NCBI GenBank assembly: GCA_023053575.1
Contig: JAKZAP010000022.1
Span: 15,418,518-15,482,517 of the forward strand
Direction of reading: 5' to 3'
From: Branchinecta lynchi
Taxonomy: Eukaryota; Arthropoda; Branchiopoda; Anostraca; Branchinectidae
Length of the DNA stretch: 64,000 bases
Both the position numbers and the translations under genes were made by a program. This document shows, in pieces, positions 22,077 to 31,996 of the stretch. Position 1 is the stretch's first letter; the number at the start of each line of letters is the position of its first letter. Under the pieces are notes generated by a model that did not search any database, was not told the origin of the DNA, and saw only the letters and a list, made by a program, of their open reading frames with translations.

Positions 22077-22467
22077 GGTATAAAAAGAAGGGCTTAGTTT
22101 ACTAGACAGGTGCAGTCCTTTTTTTTTCATCTTACACAATTATACTCGACCCTCACAACCTTCTCTTGTCAACCCTCCATGAGTCCCCTCCTCACACAAT
22201 TCACTTTCCAACAGCCGCCTTACCGTTCCAAATGGTCGCCTTACTGCTATCTTATAAACCTAAACAAGTAGGAAAAAAAACACAGAAATATCTGTTAAAA
22301 CGGCCGTTTTTTGTAAAAAACGGTCCGTTTCTGTTATTCCGGAAAAAATTGAAAAACAGAAATGGTTTTCCGTTTTGTTATCACTGTTTCTGTTTCTATT
22401 CCATTTTTTATTTGCCGTTTTTTACCGTTTCTGTTTTAGCCATAAACAGAAACGGTGCCGACCCCTA

Positions 22468-22890
22468 CTGCAGAGCTCTCTGATCGCCTGGAAAATGTCT
22501 CAAATAGAGCAGCGAGAATCATTCTGGGTCATTATAACATTTCATTTGAAGAGACTCTCATTAAACTTGGCGTTCCGCAATTAGCTGAAAGCAGGAATAC
22601 CCTTTCGAAAAGGTTCGGAGCAAAGATAGTCTGTTGTTCTAAGATGGACCGTCCATTACCCCCTCCCCTCCGGTTGTCCATGCTTCGGTCCGAGAAGAAC
22701 ACTGGTTTGCCGTATCCGGCCAATTCGTCCACCCAATTTTTACACAGTTCCATTCGAACATTTATTTCAGGTCATATTTTGTAAAGTGTATTAATTAATT
22801 TGTTATTATTTTTGCGTGTGTTCGTAAATACTTTGGTCACATCTTCTAGCTTCAAGCTATTGGGAATTAAATTTGCTTGATCAAACATGG
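22468..22890 (+). mobile_element. LINE RT C-terminal fragment with 3' region
   Basis: Encodes RLENVSNRAARIILGHYNIS, then EETLIKLGVPQLAESR: the region after the RT fingers/palm in CR1/Jockey-like LINEs. A frameshift and stops follow. The 3' part 'cttctagcttcaagctattggg' recurs at 56960-56985. The 5' continuation is cut off by the hAT at 19794-22467. Confidence 0.8.
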
Positions 22891-22933
22891 CTTACCAGTC
22901 CTTCTATTGCAATTACTTTACCACTTCACTTAC

Positions 22934-23154
22934 CATGGAGTGACCAATGACAACGACACTACTTGGTCTGTCCTTCCCATCATAAAGTTCAAGAATGGTA
23001 TCGATACAATGCTGTAGATACTTCGACTGATTCTCCAAGACACCGCCATAAATTGCTGAGTATTCTTCATTTAGTTCAACCGTAAAGAAATCGAAGTGAA
23101 ATCTTGTCTGATCATCTAAGGCTTTTCGGAGAGCGACGGAGGCCAGAGACCGAG
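22934..23154 (-). CDS. PGAP1: PGAP1 exon 3 (half of the lipase motif)
   Basis: Residues 99-172. Acceptor TTTCTAG|CTCGG, donor CCATG|GTAAGT, phase 1 in and 0 out. Encodes RSLASVALRKALDD, FHFDFFTVELNEEYSAIYGG and SSVVVIGHSM. The exon stops inside the nucleophile elbow: the catalytic serine (Ser171 in this model) is in this exon and the two following glycines are in exon 4. Only the joined mRNA therefore makes a complete GHSMGG. Confidence 0.95.
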
Positions 23155-23199
23155 CTAGAAAGAGAATTCGGTTACAAGTCTTCTACCTACTGCCAAGAA

Positions 23200-24270
23200 C
23201 AAATATTGAGATAGAACTTCTGTCTTTAGTCGTATGCAGCGACTAAGAAAACCCCGACAAAACTGAGTGGACCTAGAAGTATTTACTCTAGATTTGAGCT
23301 GACGTAAAAAGAAAAAAGGTAAAGGTATCAGCACTAGCCTTGACAGGCGAAGCTGGTGGTGCTGATCTCCGACTCTCGGCCCTCAGCCAGGAAGTGCAAT
23401 GGGGGGTTGGGAGCCAGCCTGTGCTTTCACACACCCTTCCTGTCACCTTCCCCGGATTTCTCCAGGTATCCATTTGAAGCTGGGTGGACTTTGGCTTGTC
23501 TTACAGGGTTACGCCACTAACCACCGTCCCGAACCAAACAGTAGGCACTACCGAGACTCGAACAAGCGACCCTTCACTTGCGAGTCCGGCGCGCTAACCA
23601 CTCGGCCACGGACGGATTTGAGCTGACGTTGATACCCGTCTAATCCTATTCCGTCTTCGCCGTTGCTTATCGCACAAGAAATAGTGAAAGAGGCTGGCAG
23701 GAGGCGACAGGCGTACTCCGCCCGTTGACCCGCTCTGGAGTGCGTCCATAGAACCAATCAGCTGTGACTCCTACTTTTGCAATAGTGGGAAAGACCGGTG
23801 ACTTCGCTAAAATCGGGTCTCTGAAAATCGATTGGAACGCCGCCTAGCGTTTGGACTTTGTCTAATTTCCAGCGGCAGATGATTAATATAATCAAAGCAA
23901 GAGGGCCTGAGTAGCAATGTCTATCAACATTAACTGATTCGAAATCGTGAATTCAACATTTTTTTCAATAAAAAAGCGATTTATTATTTTCCTGCTTGTT
24001 TTTTATTCCAATTAAAGAGGAAATCTGAATGGAGAGAGAATGCTCATCATAAATAAAACGTGCTTTGACGATGATTCTGCGGAAAGCGATGGAAGACATT
24101 GTCAACAGAGCGATTTTTTAACGAAAGAACATCCGCTAAACGGCACTGATTGTTGTGACTCATGGGGCTTACGGGAGTTTCCGGTCTTTCCCACTTTTAC
24201 TGTCTTTGCTCACCAGCAACTTAACAGCGATTTAGCTATTTGTAGAGGTAAGGAAACGTGATGTCGCGCA
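23200..24270 (+). repeat. unclassified dispersed repeat (partner at 55953-56225)
   Basis: Segments 23215-23305, 23615-23750 and 24205-24265 match 55960-56055, 56030-56160 and 56185-56235 in order ('ggtatttactctag', 'ttccgtcttcgccgttgc', 'gcgatttagctatttgtaga'). It is interrupted by the SINE at 23306-23614. Function unknown. Confidence 0.65.
23306..23614 (-). mobile_element. tRNA-derived SINE with 15-bp TSD
   Basis: The minus strand starts with a tRNA-like head: A box TGGCCGAGTGGTTAGCGCG and B box TTGTTCGAGTC. A body of about 230 bp follows ('agcaccaccagcttcgcctg' near its end), and a TGATACCTTTACC tail in place of poly-A. The duplication GATTTGAGCTGACGT lies at 23291-23305 and 23615-23629, perfect over 15 bp. 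The related repeat at 55953-56225 lacks the SINE at the same site. It sits in PGAP1 intron 2 in sense. Confidence 0.92.
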
Positions 24271-24519
24271 AAGCTGGTAACCTCCGCTCGTTCGTAGTGG
24301 ACAGGATATGGGGAAATATTCGACACCGCATAGTCGTATTACAGAGACAGGGAGACGGAGGTTCTTTCCGATTATTTGTTCTTGCTGCTACCTAATTTCA
24401 GGTGCTGAGTGCCTAAGGGCAAAGTAGAGATCAGCTGAAAAATTATGTCATGGTTGCTTCAATAATAATAAAAATTTATTGAAAAAAAAAGGCCACAAGG
24501 CCTCTACAAAGTCGTTTTG

Positions 24520-24960
24520 AAATATTTAGGGTGGTATAGTTGGGAAAGAAAGGTTGAGCAAGTTAAGGTTGAGCAAATTCAAAATCACCTCTTACATGAA
24601 CGAAGGCTGAAACTCTGCATAGAGTTTGGTGTCAAATCGCTGAATCACCCGATCCACAAAAATATTTTCCCTTCTGAAAAGCTGTCAAAAAGGCTCCCTC
24701 GCAAGGTGGCTTCTACGGTTGAAAAGTTCCAGCCAATTAAATGTGCCCACCAGAGGTTTGCAAAGAGTTTTGTCCCTTCATTTTTAAAGTTGTACAATGA
24801 AGCATAAGCTGAGCTGCTAGTTTAAATTTATCATCTTATTTATGACCGTTGAAGCCGTATATGCGTAGGCCTATTATGTGTGTGTTCATTTATATCCATG
24901 ACTATACCTAACAGATTTGGCGTGAACCACGATCAGTTTTTGGCGAATAAAAAGATCTAT
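24520..24960 (+). mobile_element. LINE ORF2 C-terminal fragment
   Basis: Frame 24550-24806 encodes ERRLKLCIEFGVKSLNH, HKNIFPSEKLSKRL and HQRFAKSFVPSFLKLYNEA before a stop: the post-RT tail of a LINE. The 3' part runs to a 'taaaaagatctatctatct' (ATCT)n tail at about 24950-24971. Confidence 0.78.
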
Positions 24961-25277
24961 CTATCTATCTAAGCACGAGTACAAGAAATAAAGTGAGAGG
25001 GCATGGGACAGTACAACAAAAGAAGGCCAGAGACCGAGCTAGAAAGAGAATTCGTTACGAGTTTTCTCCCTACTACCTACTGTCAGGTGCTGAATGCCTA
25101 AAGGGCAAGTACAGATCGGCTGAAAAATTATGTCGTGGCTGCTTTAACGTTGAGCAAGCACGAGGCAAGAAACAAAGAGAGAAGACAAAGGATAGTACAA
25201 CAAAATAAAATTCAAGACACTACAACTACGGTACCGTCTTTGAAATGAAATGATGATTTAACCCGTAATATCCTTAA

Positions 25278-25600
25278 AGGTAAATATTCTTTGATCCCAA
25301 GCTGACTTTGAAACATTTATTCAAACAATGTTTACAACGGATACGTCAGCTATGATTCTTCATCAGCGATATTTCGGCCCTTCTTGGCAAGGGTCCTCGT
25401 CAGGCTGTCAATCCTCTGGTTCAACTTCGGGGAAGGAAACAAACCTGTAATCAACAACCTGTAATGATTACAGGTTTGTTTCCTTCCCCGAAGTTGAACC
25501 AGAGGATTGACAGCCAGACGAGGACCCTTCCCAGAAGGGCCGAAATATCGCTGATGAAGAATCATAGCTGACGTATCCGTTGTAAACATTGTTTGAATAA
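25278..25600. repeat. palindromic 'cttggcaagggtcc' element, copy 4
   Basis: The best palindrome of the family. 'tgtttacaacggatacgtca', 'gcgatatttcggcccttctt' and 'ggcaagggtcctcgtcaggc' on the left are mirrored on the right up to 'gtaaacattgtttgaataa'. The arms are about 130 bp around 25455. Confidence 0.8.
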
Positions 25601-25608
25601 ATCCTTAA

Positions 25609-26003
25609 AGGACACCTGAATGAAGAGTACCAAGTATCATCCCTATCTGTATGAGTTCCGTTAACATTGCCTGCAGAAAACTAAACCAAATACGAAATAT
25701 TGTTTCCAAGCTATGATTTTTGATCCATTTTGCATCTGTCCTTCTTTCAGTGCTGAACAATTTTAGAAATGAACAAATGTCTCCAATCAACCCTTCTTCT
25801 GGAATATTTTTTAACCAGTTAAGCCCAAACGTGTATCTAGAAGAAATTCCAATGCGATCCAGCCAGCGCTGTACAAGATTTGAATCAATTGCGCTTTTTG
25901 TCTTGGAGTCTGCATGTGCAAACCTCCGGCAACGAATATCCCTATTTTGAAAACGTCACGCTCAGGAGAAGAATGCTCTTCGTGGCCATGTTTCAAGTGT
26001 CCT
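25609..26003 (+). mobile_element. TTAA-flanked MITE, family AGGACACCTGAA, copy 2
   Basis: TTAA lies at 25605-25608 and 26004-26007. The ends are AGGACACCTGAA and TTTCAAGTGTCCT. Collinear with 62390-62828. Confidence 0.87.
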
Positions 26004-26254
26004 TTAAATATATAAAAATAGCTTTGGATATGTCAACTCAAATAAAGACACTTCAAGCACTATCAATGAACTCGACAGGTCAATATTACTTATATGATAA
26101 CATTAAAATTTCTAAAGAAAATAGCCAAGTACAGAAATAAACTACGTCAATAAACAAAAAACAGGTCAAAAATACATACCGTAGCTCATAGAAAATTCCT
26201 AAACTCAAGTTCGTAAATAAACTACATAAATAAACAAAAACAGGTCAAAATTAT

Positions 26255-26555
26255 GAGCGTGTTCCACCCTTCTAACAATAATTACTATTAGTTACTATTT
26301 CCGTTCCATCCTCACGAAAATTTACTACGCTGACCGTTCCAACCTTGTCGGAATAGTAACTAATAGTTACTATTTGCTTACCATGCTCGGGAGCGTAGTA
26401 AGCCTAGTAACTACGCATCTCTGTAACGTGATTGGTCGGATTCGCCCCTGGCGTGAGATCCTGCTGGAGAATAGAAAAATCGTTCCAGCGTTGATGGCAA
26501 AAAAACAGAATGACGTCATGCGTAGTAACTACAGTAAGTAGGATGGAACACGCTC
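26255..26555 (+). mobile_element. GAGCGTGTTCCACCC MITE, copy 1 (TSD TAT)
   Basis: Inverted ends GAGCGTGTTCCACCC and GGATGGAACACGCTC lie with TAT on both sides (26252-26254, 26556-26558). The interior has 'tagtaactattagttacta' palindromes. It lies directly beside PGAP1 exon 2 (60 bp from the donor). Confidence 0.85.
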
Positions 26556-26614
26556 TATAGGTAACAGTTAACCTGTTTAATAATCTTTGGTATACCACTT
26601 AACCTATCACTAAC

Positions 26615-26768
26615 CTTGCTCATGTGACCCAGCATTTCCAGGAACAAAGAGCACTGGCACCCCAAAAAAGCGCCCGCCTCTTGCATTATTGGCATGTCGC
26701 CCTTCACCATAGCAAAACAGTGAGTAATCCTTAAAGACAGCTTCTACTTCCTTCTCAAGAGGTATCCT
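26615..26768 (-). CDS. PGAP1: PGAP1 exon 2
   Basis: Residues 48-98. Acceptor TTTTTAG|AGGATA, donor CAAG|GTTAGT, entering in phase 0 and leaving in phase 1. It encodes RIPLEKEVEAVFKDYSLFCY, then GEGRHANN and GVPVLFVPGNAGSHEQ. The last part is the first strand and oxyanion-side loop of the alpha/beta hydrolase fold, and one of the most conserved stretches of PGAP1. Intron 1 (26769-30590) is filled with repeats. Confidence 0.93.
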
Positions 26769-26818
26769 CTAAAAACACGAGATGAATTACACAATAGCAA
26801 TTTGCAGAGCATACCTAT

Positions 26819-27231
26819 GGCATATTCTCGCCGTTCCCCGAGGACTCCTCGGGGAATCGAAGGGAACGGCGAGAATAGAGGGAGTCACTCCATGCGGACT
26901 CCTCGTACAGAAACAGCGAAAACATGGGGAATACTTCAAAATTGGATTTTGTTCTAAAAAAAAAATATGTAGTTGACGAAATTAGTCTGGATCCAGTTTA
27001 TTTTTGGTTTTGTTTATTCTGATTGTTTTTAATTAATTTACAAATCACCAACACCAGCAAAAATTGATTCCCCTCCAAATCTGAAAGGGAGTCCTTTTCG
27101 ATGATGGTGATGATAATAGGAGCACTCCCCGTCGGTGAGGACTGGCGAGAATACGGGGAGTGAGTCCCCGGGACAAACAAAAACGCGGGGACTCTTCAAG
27201 TGGAGTCCTCGGGGAACGGCGAGAACACGCC
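26819..27231. mobile_element. foldback MITE with CTCGCCGTTCCC termini, copy 1
   Basis: Left end GGCATATTCTCGCCGTTCCC, right end GGGGAACGGCGAGAACACGCC. It contains repeated 'ccgaggactcctcgggg'-type GC palindromes. Starts 51 bp upstream (in gene sense) of exon 2. Second copy at 33057-33476. Confidence 0.82.
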
Positions 27232-27235
27232 TCTA

Positions 27236-27673
27236 GAGCAAGTTCCACCCTACTTACCGTAGTTACTACGCATGAGTCACGAATTCTGTCTTTTCGCCAT
27301 CTAGGCTTGAAAGATTTTTCTATTTTCCAGCATAATATCATGCCACGAGCGAATCCGACCAATCACGTTACAGAGATGCGTAGTTCGCACGCATACCACG
27401 CTCCCGAGCATGGTGAGCAAATAGTTACTATTTCAAGAAGGCTGGAACGGTCAGCGTAGTAACTGTTCACGAGGTTGGAACGAAAATAGTTAATAGACGA
27501 ATTCAGTGGAAATATTGGAGTGATACCCAAGAAAGCTAGTGAATATAAAGCTCTGCAAGAACGAGTGATACGAACGCATATGACCTTTCGGTCGAACGCG
27601 TCAAACCCCAAATAACAACAACAACGAAAATAGTAACTATTAGTTGCTATTGTTAGAAGGGTGGAACACGCTC
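27236..27673 (-). mobile_element. GAGCGTGTTCCACCC MITE, copy 2 (TSD CTA)
   Basis: Ends GAGCAAGTTCCACCC and GGGTGGAACACGCTC with CTA at 27233-27235 and 27674-27676. It carries a 132-bp LINE insertion at 27491-27622. Confidence 0.87.
27491..27622 (+). mobile_element. very short 5'-truncated LINE copy
   Basis: Flanked by a 12-bp duplication AACGAAAATAGT at 27479-27490 and 27623-27634. It encodes YKALQERVIRTHMTFRSN in one frame and ends (AAC)n. The size, TSD and tail indicate a target-primed insertion of a LINE 3' end. Confidence 0.75.
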
Positions 27674-28208
27674 CTAATCATCGTTTGCTAGTTTACTCTG
27701 GTCGAGTTGCTAAGAATTGAAATTGTGATTGTGTCAAAACCATTTCCTTCGGAATCAATAACTTCATCTTCTTGTAAAGTAGGAGCTATATTATAAAGTT
27801 TGGAAACTTTCAGAATCTAGATTAAGGAGTATAGGAACAACGCAATCCTTAACCCATCTTTGCCCCATAACATTAGGTATTGCATCGCCAGCTCGTCTAC
27901 TAATTGAATATGGCCACGCAACAACAAGGCCCTGAAAGATTCTAAGTAGTGGCAAAAGATTTGCTGAAGAGCAGTCAATTTACCCAATCCTCATCTCTGG
28001 CAATTTTGCAGAGTAACCTCAACCTTAAGTCACTGAGTTGAGTTCTTAGCAATTTAACATGACATTCACACTCTCATCAAGATCACCACATAAGGCTTAT
28101 AAACACCATCGACAGCATGATCCCTCTCTAAATTTTTTCTCATATTCCCAGTGGCAAATGTTTCCCCTGAAACCAAGTATTATTATTATCATTATTTATT
28201 TGAGTCCA

Positions 28209-29157
28209 TTGTCCATCTGAATCACTATTGAACTGAGACTGGATACATACCTAAAAAGGGCTATCTTCCCATCCTAGATCAAAAGATACCTGATCTAATA
28301 CTCTATCCAACCTCTTTTCCAATTTTCAAAATATTAGAACACTCACAAGATACATAGACTTTTGTCGAAGCCACTCCTTTCTATTGGGTTTACTCTATCC
28401 TTTTCCAGGTAGTCACTGCTAGGTTTTTCTACCCTTTTTCAGAAAACTGTCACTAGGTGGCATGAAGGAGGCAAGCTTTTCAATCTGTTTGAAGAGTGTT
28501 TGCCTCTTGTTTGTTGTATTTATTTTTAATGATTTCTTATAAAAAAGTAAACAACCTCAATGATGCGAAATGGCGAGTTCTTAACAAGAAAATAAGGGTC
28601 CTGAGCTTAAAAGGGAAAAATGTATAGTTTAGTCCGCAAAGCAGCAGCAAATCAAAATTAGTGGTGGCTCACAGCAAATTTATCTCCACTTGCTTTATTT
28701 TTAGCTTTTTTAGTCATTTTCCAATTTTTCAATTTTGAACAGATTTTGATTGAGATCGACTATCTTGTTGACTATGTTAACAATTTTTATCAAAAATCAC
28801 TATACTCAAAATAAATAAAATATAAGGCAAACAAGCAAAAGGGAATATTCACTGGACTGAACAGATTGAAAAGCTTGACTCGTCCACTCTACCTGGCGTC
28901 GACTACCTGAAAAAGGATAGAGTAACCTAGCGGTGAGTACCAGGAAAAGGAGAGCAAACCAAATAGAAAGCAGTGTCTTCAACAAAATGTATGTGAGAGT
29001 GCTCTAATATTTCGAAAATTGGAAAAAGAGGTTGGATAGAGGTTTCAATCAGATACCTTTTGATCTAGGATGGGAAGATGGCCCAATTTAGGTATGTTTC
29101 CAGTCTCAGTTCAACCAAATATCATGGTGTACAAAATTGAGGATTTGTGTATGACTG
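28209..29157 (+). mobile_element. palindromic hAT-type element, copy 2 (left-truncated)
   Basis: Shares 'ctatccaacctc', 'tcctagatcaaaagatacct' and its complement, and the right end GAGGATTTGTGTATGACTG with 7793-8535. The left terminus and TSD are missing. The middle (28500-28830) differs from copy 1. Confidence 0.75.
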
Positions 29158-30590
29158 GGACAGCAAGGAAATTTCAGCAGCAAAATTTGAGGTTGTGTAA
29201 AAAGGAGGCCCGGTACCCCTTCTGTAGTTCTAATTATGGCTAATTCAGGCTAATTCTATTCAATCAAAGTTTCATAAATTTTTGTTGGCGTAAGCTCAGA
29301 TATATAGACGATTTTCTTAAGAAAACCAAAAGTTGAAAAATTAAAAAAAAAATATCAGCATCTTAAATCTTAAATTAATCCCAAATCCAAAGGTCTACAT
29401 TTTCTGAACAGTTTTCTACCATCTATTTAGTAATGTGCCATAACGAAATGATTTGCCAAAATCTAGCACTAGAATCCAGGCTTTAAACAATAAAACAAAA
29501 TACAGTAGAGGTATGCTTATGTGAACGTTTGTTGACATCGGATTTCGCCGAAGAAAACAATCAAACCATACCAGACAGCTTTTTGGGCTTTATACCTATC
29601 AGAACGTTGAATTTACTCCTAGACTAACCAGATTTCATCCCAAGTTTGAATCTCCTAGGCTTTGTTTTCCTCTGATTCTTCTTATAACATCCAAGGCCGT
29701 CCGAAAAACGGCACCTAGCGTTCCGAAATTAAGCGCATTTTTTTAACAGGTGAGCTAGGCTAAATCAAGCAGACCGAACGAGAGCGAACGGCAGGTGCCT
29801 CCCGCTATGTTCCCGAGACGTGAATGGGGTTTCCGTGTGGTTGTGAACACGAGTTACGAACTCCAAAAATGGGCTGACAAGGAAAAAACAACTAAAAACA
29901 TACAATTTAGCAAGGGGATGTTCTCGCGTAGATGGCTATACAGCTGAACGGGTGATCTCGTGCCAGCGAAAATGAGAAAATCGATCGGGCCTTGAACGGC
30001 TGAGGAAGATGTGTTCCGTCCACACAAAAATGCCTATTCAGCTGAATGCGAGCATATGAGTGGAACGGCTACACAATACCACTCTTCAGCTAAACGCTGC
30101 CCTCAGAACGGTGTTGAACCAACTGAGGAAGCTAATTGTGTTAATTCATACAGTTACGTAAAACTAATTAATCACACACAGTAACACAAAAAAAAAAATG
30201 CAATAAAAAAGCATGAGCAACGGCGAATTGCTAGACATCTGGCAGAGATATCTGCGTGTAATTTAACTGCGAGAGTCTCAGAGTCTGAACCAACAGATGG
30301 CACTATCCGAAGCTATTTTGTTCGCTGATGTTGATTCCAAACCACCAAAAGGAAGAAGGAGAAGTTTTTAAACTGGAAACTTTATTCAATAAAAATATCT
30401 TAGTTATTCTCTAGTGCCAGAAGGATTGCTGAAACAGTTACCTATTCAGTGATATAAAGTTTGTTATTTTTCCTTTATCTTTGGCTGTTTTAGAAGCAAT
30501 AAATAAAGACAAGGTATGGAAAAATTCAGAGAGGTGTTCACATAAGCATACTGTAAACTGTAAACAAACACCGCAAAAAATGAAACTTAC
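29158..30590. other. PGAP1 intron 1, unassigned part
   Basis: AT-rich sequence with no recognised coding frame, tRNA or element end. The stretch 29690-30120 is less AT-rich and non-coding. Confidence 0.45.
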
Positions 30591-30731
30591 TATGTATTGA
30601 GGAAATTCAAACATGTATGTCATACTGCATCTATTGTTTTGAGATCCATTATATTCATAGTATAAACCTCTAAATAAGAGAGACAACAATATGAGACTTG
30701 AAAAAATCAAAGAAGCTGTACGAAGCCACAT
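30591..30731 (-). CDS. PGAP1: PGAP1 exon 1 (start codon, membrane anchor)
   Basis: Residues 1-47. The ATG at 30731-30729 is chosen because it begins MWLRTASLIF and gives a short N-terminus followed directly by a hydrophobic anchor (about residues 5-22), as in the family. An in-frame ATG 26 codons upstream would add a charged, unrelated stretch. After the anchor comes NRCSMTYMFEFPQYI, the family's luminal signature. The exon ends at ATA|GTAAGT (phase 0). Few upstream bases separate it from a foldback element that starts at 30880, so the core promoter is either very short or inside repeat DNA. Confidence 0.9.
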
Positions 30732-30879
30732 TATACAAGGTTGAATTCCGCGCCTAACCTTAACAGCGTTGCTACATGAAAGAAATCTAGGGAGTGACTT
30801 TTGGCCCAAAGCAGAGAGTGAAATGGAAGTGAAATTTTATATTCATGAAAAAAACGTGAAATCAGAAATGGTCCCTTTT

Positions 30880-31996
30880 AAGCATTGTCCTAATAGGTGT
30901 AATAAGATGAATAGCGCTATACGCGATGTTTACGTCTTAATACACACGCCTGTTCAAATACAACCCAAGAGGTTCTTATCAATGCGGCTTCCGGTGTTGC
31001 CAAGGTAATACAATTTTTCGAGCTCTAAAAATATCCGAAAAGGTTCTTGGTACTACTTGAAGTACACGAGTACAATATAACGCAAACTATACTGTAAAAA
31101 AGCTATTGAAATAACGGATAGACAGCATTGTTCCTCGAACTGACGAAAAGCCGTCGTAATAGAACAAAAACGTGTTTTTGTTAAGAAAAGTTGTTTCTTT
31201 AGCTTCCACTAAAGTAGAACTGTCGTGCTTTCTTTGGCAACACTGACGACGCTGCGCCTTTCCTCGGCCCGCTGGCTGAACCAACCAAGTGATCTGATTG
31301 GCCCTGCATAAGCCAGAATAGAACGCTAGTCTATTCTCGTTATTCACCTTAAGCATTGTCCTAATTGGTGTAATAAGGCGTATTACCGCGTATAAGACTT
31401 ATTACAGATTCCTCTTTTCCTCGGAGCGCGCTGTAATAAGGCGAATAAGGATAATAGACTGGCGTTCTATTCTGGCTTATGCAGGGCCAGTCAGATCGCT
31501 TGGTTGGTTCCGCCAGCGGGCCGAGGAGAGGCGCAGCGTCGTCAGGGTTGCCAAGGGAAGCACAACAGTTCTACTTTGTTGGAAGCTAAAGAAACAACTT
31601 TTCTTAACAAAAACAGGTTTTTGTTCTATTACGACGGCTTTTCGTTAGTTCGAGGACCAATGCTGTCCATCCGTTATTTTAATAGCTTTTTTACAGTATA
31701 ATTTGCGTTATATTGTACTCGTGTACTTCAAGTAGTACCAAGAACCTTTTCGGATATTTTTAGAGCTCGAAAAATTGTATTACCTCGGCAACACCGGAAG
31801 CCGCATTGATAAGAACCTCTTGGGTTGTATTTGAACAGGCGTGTGTGTTAAGACGTAGACATCGCGTATAGCGCTATTCACCTTATTACACCAATTAGGA
31901 CAATGCTTTATTACAGCGCGCTCCGAGGAAAAGAGGAATCTGTAATAAGTCTTATACGCGGTAATACACCGTATTACACCTATTAGGACAATGCTT
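30880..31996. mobile_element. 1.1-kb foldback element upstream of PGAP1
   Basis: Left end AAGCATTGTCCTAATAGG and right end CCTATTAGGACAATGCTT are exact inverted copies. Arms of about 470 bp (30880-31350 and 31446-31915) mirror each other, including the same peptide-like frames. A 100-bp end module is repeated at the centre (31353-31440) and right end. No transposase, no clear TSD. It starts 149 bp upstream of the PGAP1 ATG. Confidence 0.88.

Larger units (their letters stand above)
19794..22467 (+). mobile_element. hAT-type element with perfect 8-bp TSD, carrying nested elements
   Basis: Termini TAGGGGTCGGTACCG and CGGTGCCGACCCCTA are inverted repeats. The perfect duplication CTGCAGAG lies at 19786-19793 and 22468-22475. 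Both end regions are rich in 'tttctgtttctgtt'. The middle contains a family B element (20410-21826) with a TTAA MITE inside, and a further small inverted-repeat element (21831-22076). A tandem pair 'taataacacttttgc' lies at 20247-20320. No transposase was found. It interrupts a LINE whose RT tail resumes at 22468. Confidence 0.87.
1031..30731 (-). other. PGAP1: PGAP1 gene, GPI-inositol deacylase (exons 1-8; 3' part outside window)
   Basis: PGAP1 removes the acyl chain from the inositol of GPI anchors in the ER, which is needed for efficient export of GPI-anchored proteins. Eight coding exons on the minus strand can be joined with matching phases, giving 1625 nt (541 residues plus 2 nt). They contain one N-terminal hydrophobic segment, the motif CSMTYMFEFPQY, LFVPGNAGS, a lipase-type GHSMGG, LITLATPHVEPV and a luminal middle region that aligns in order with animal PGAP1. 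Animal PGAP1 is about 920 residues and its second half is multi-pass membrane, so roughly 380 residues should lie left of position 1. Introns hold nearly all the repeats of the first 30 kb. Identification is from recalled family similarity; every splice site was read directly. Confidence 0.93.

Noticed and set aside
24517..24807. A 96-residue frame as a host gene
   Set aside because: It is the C-terminal tail of a LINE ORF2; almost the same peptide occurs inverted at 3871-3990.
30438..30809. Upstream in-frame ATG at 30809 as PGAP1 start
   Set aside because: It would put 26 unrelated residues before the hydrophobic anchor; family members begin just before that segment.
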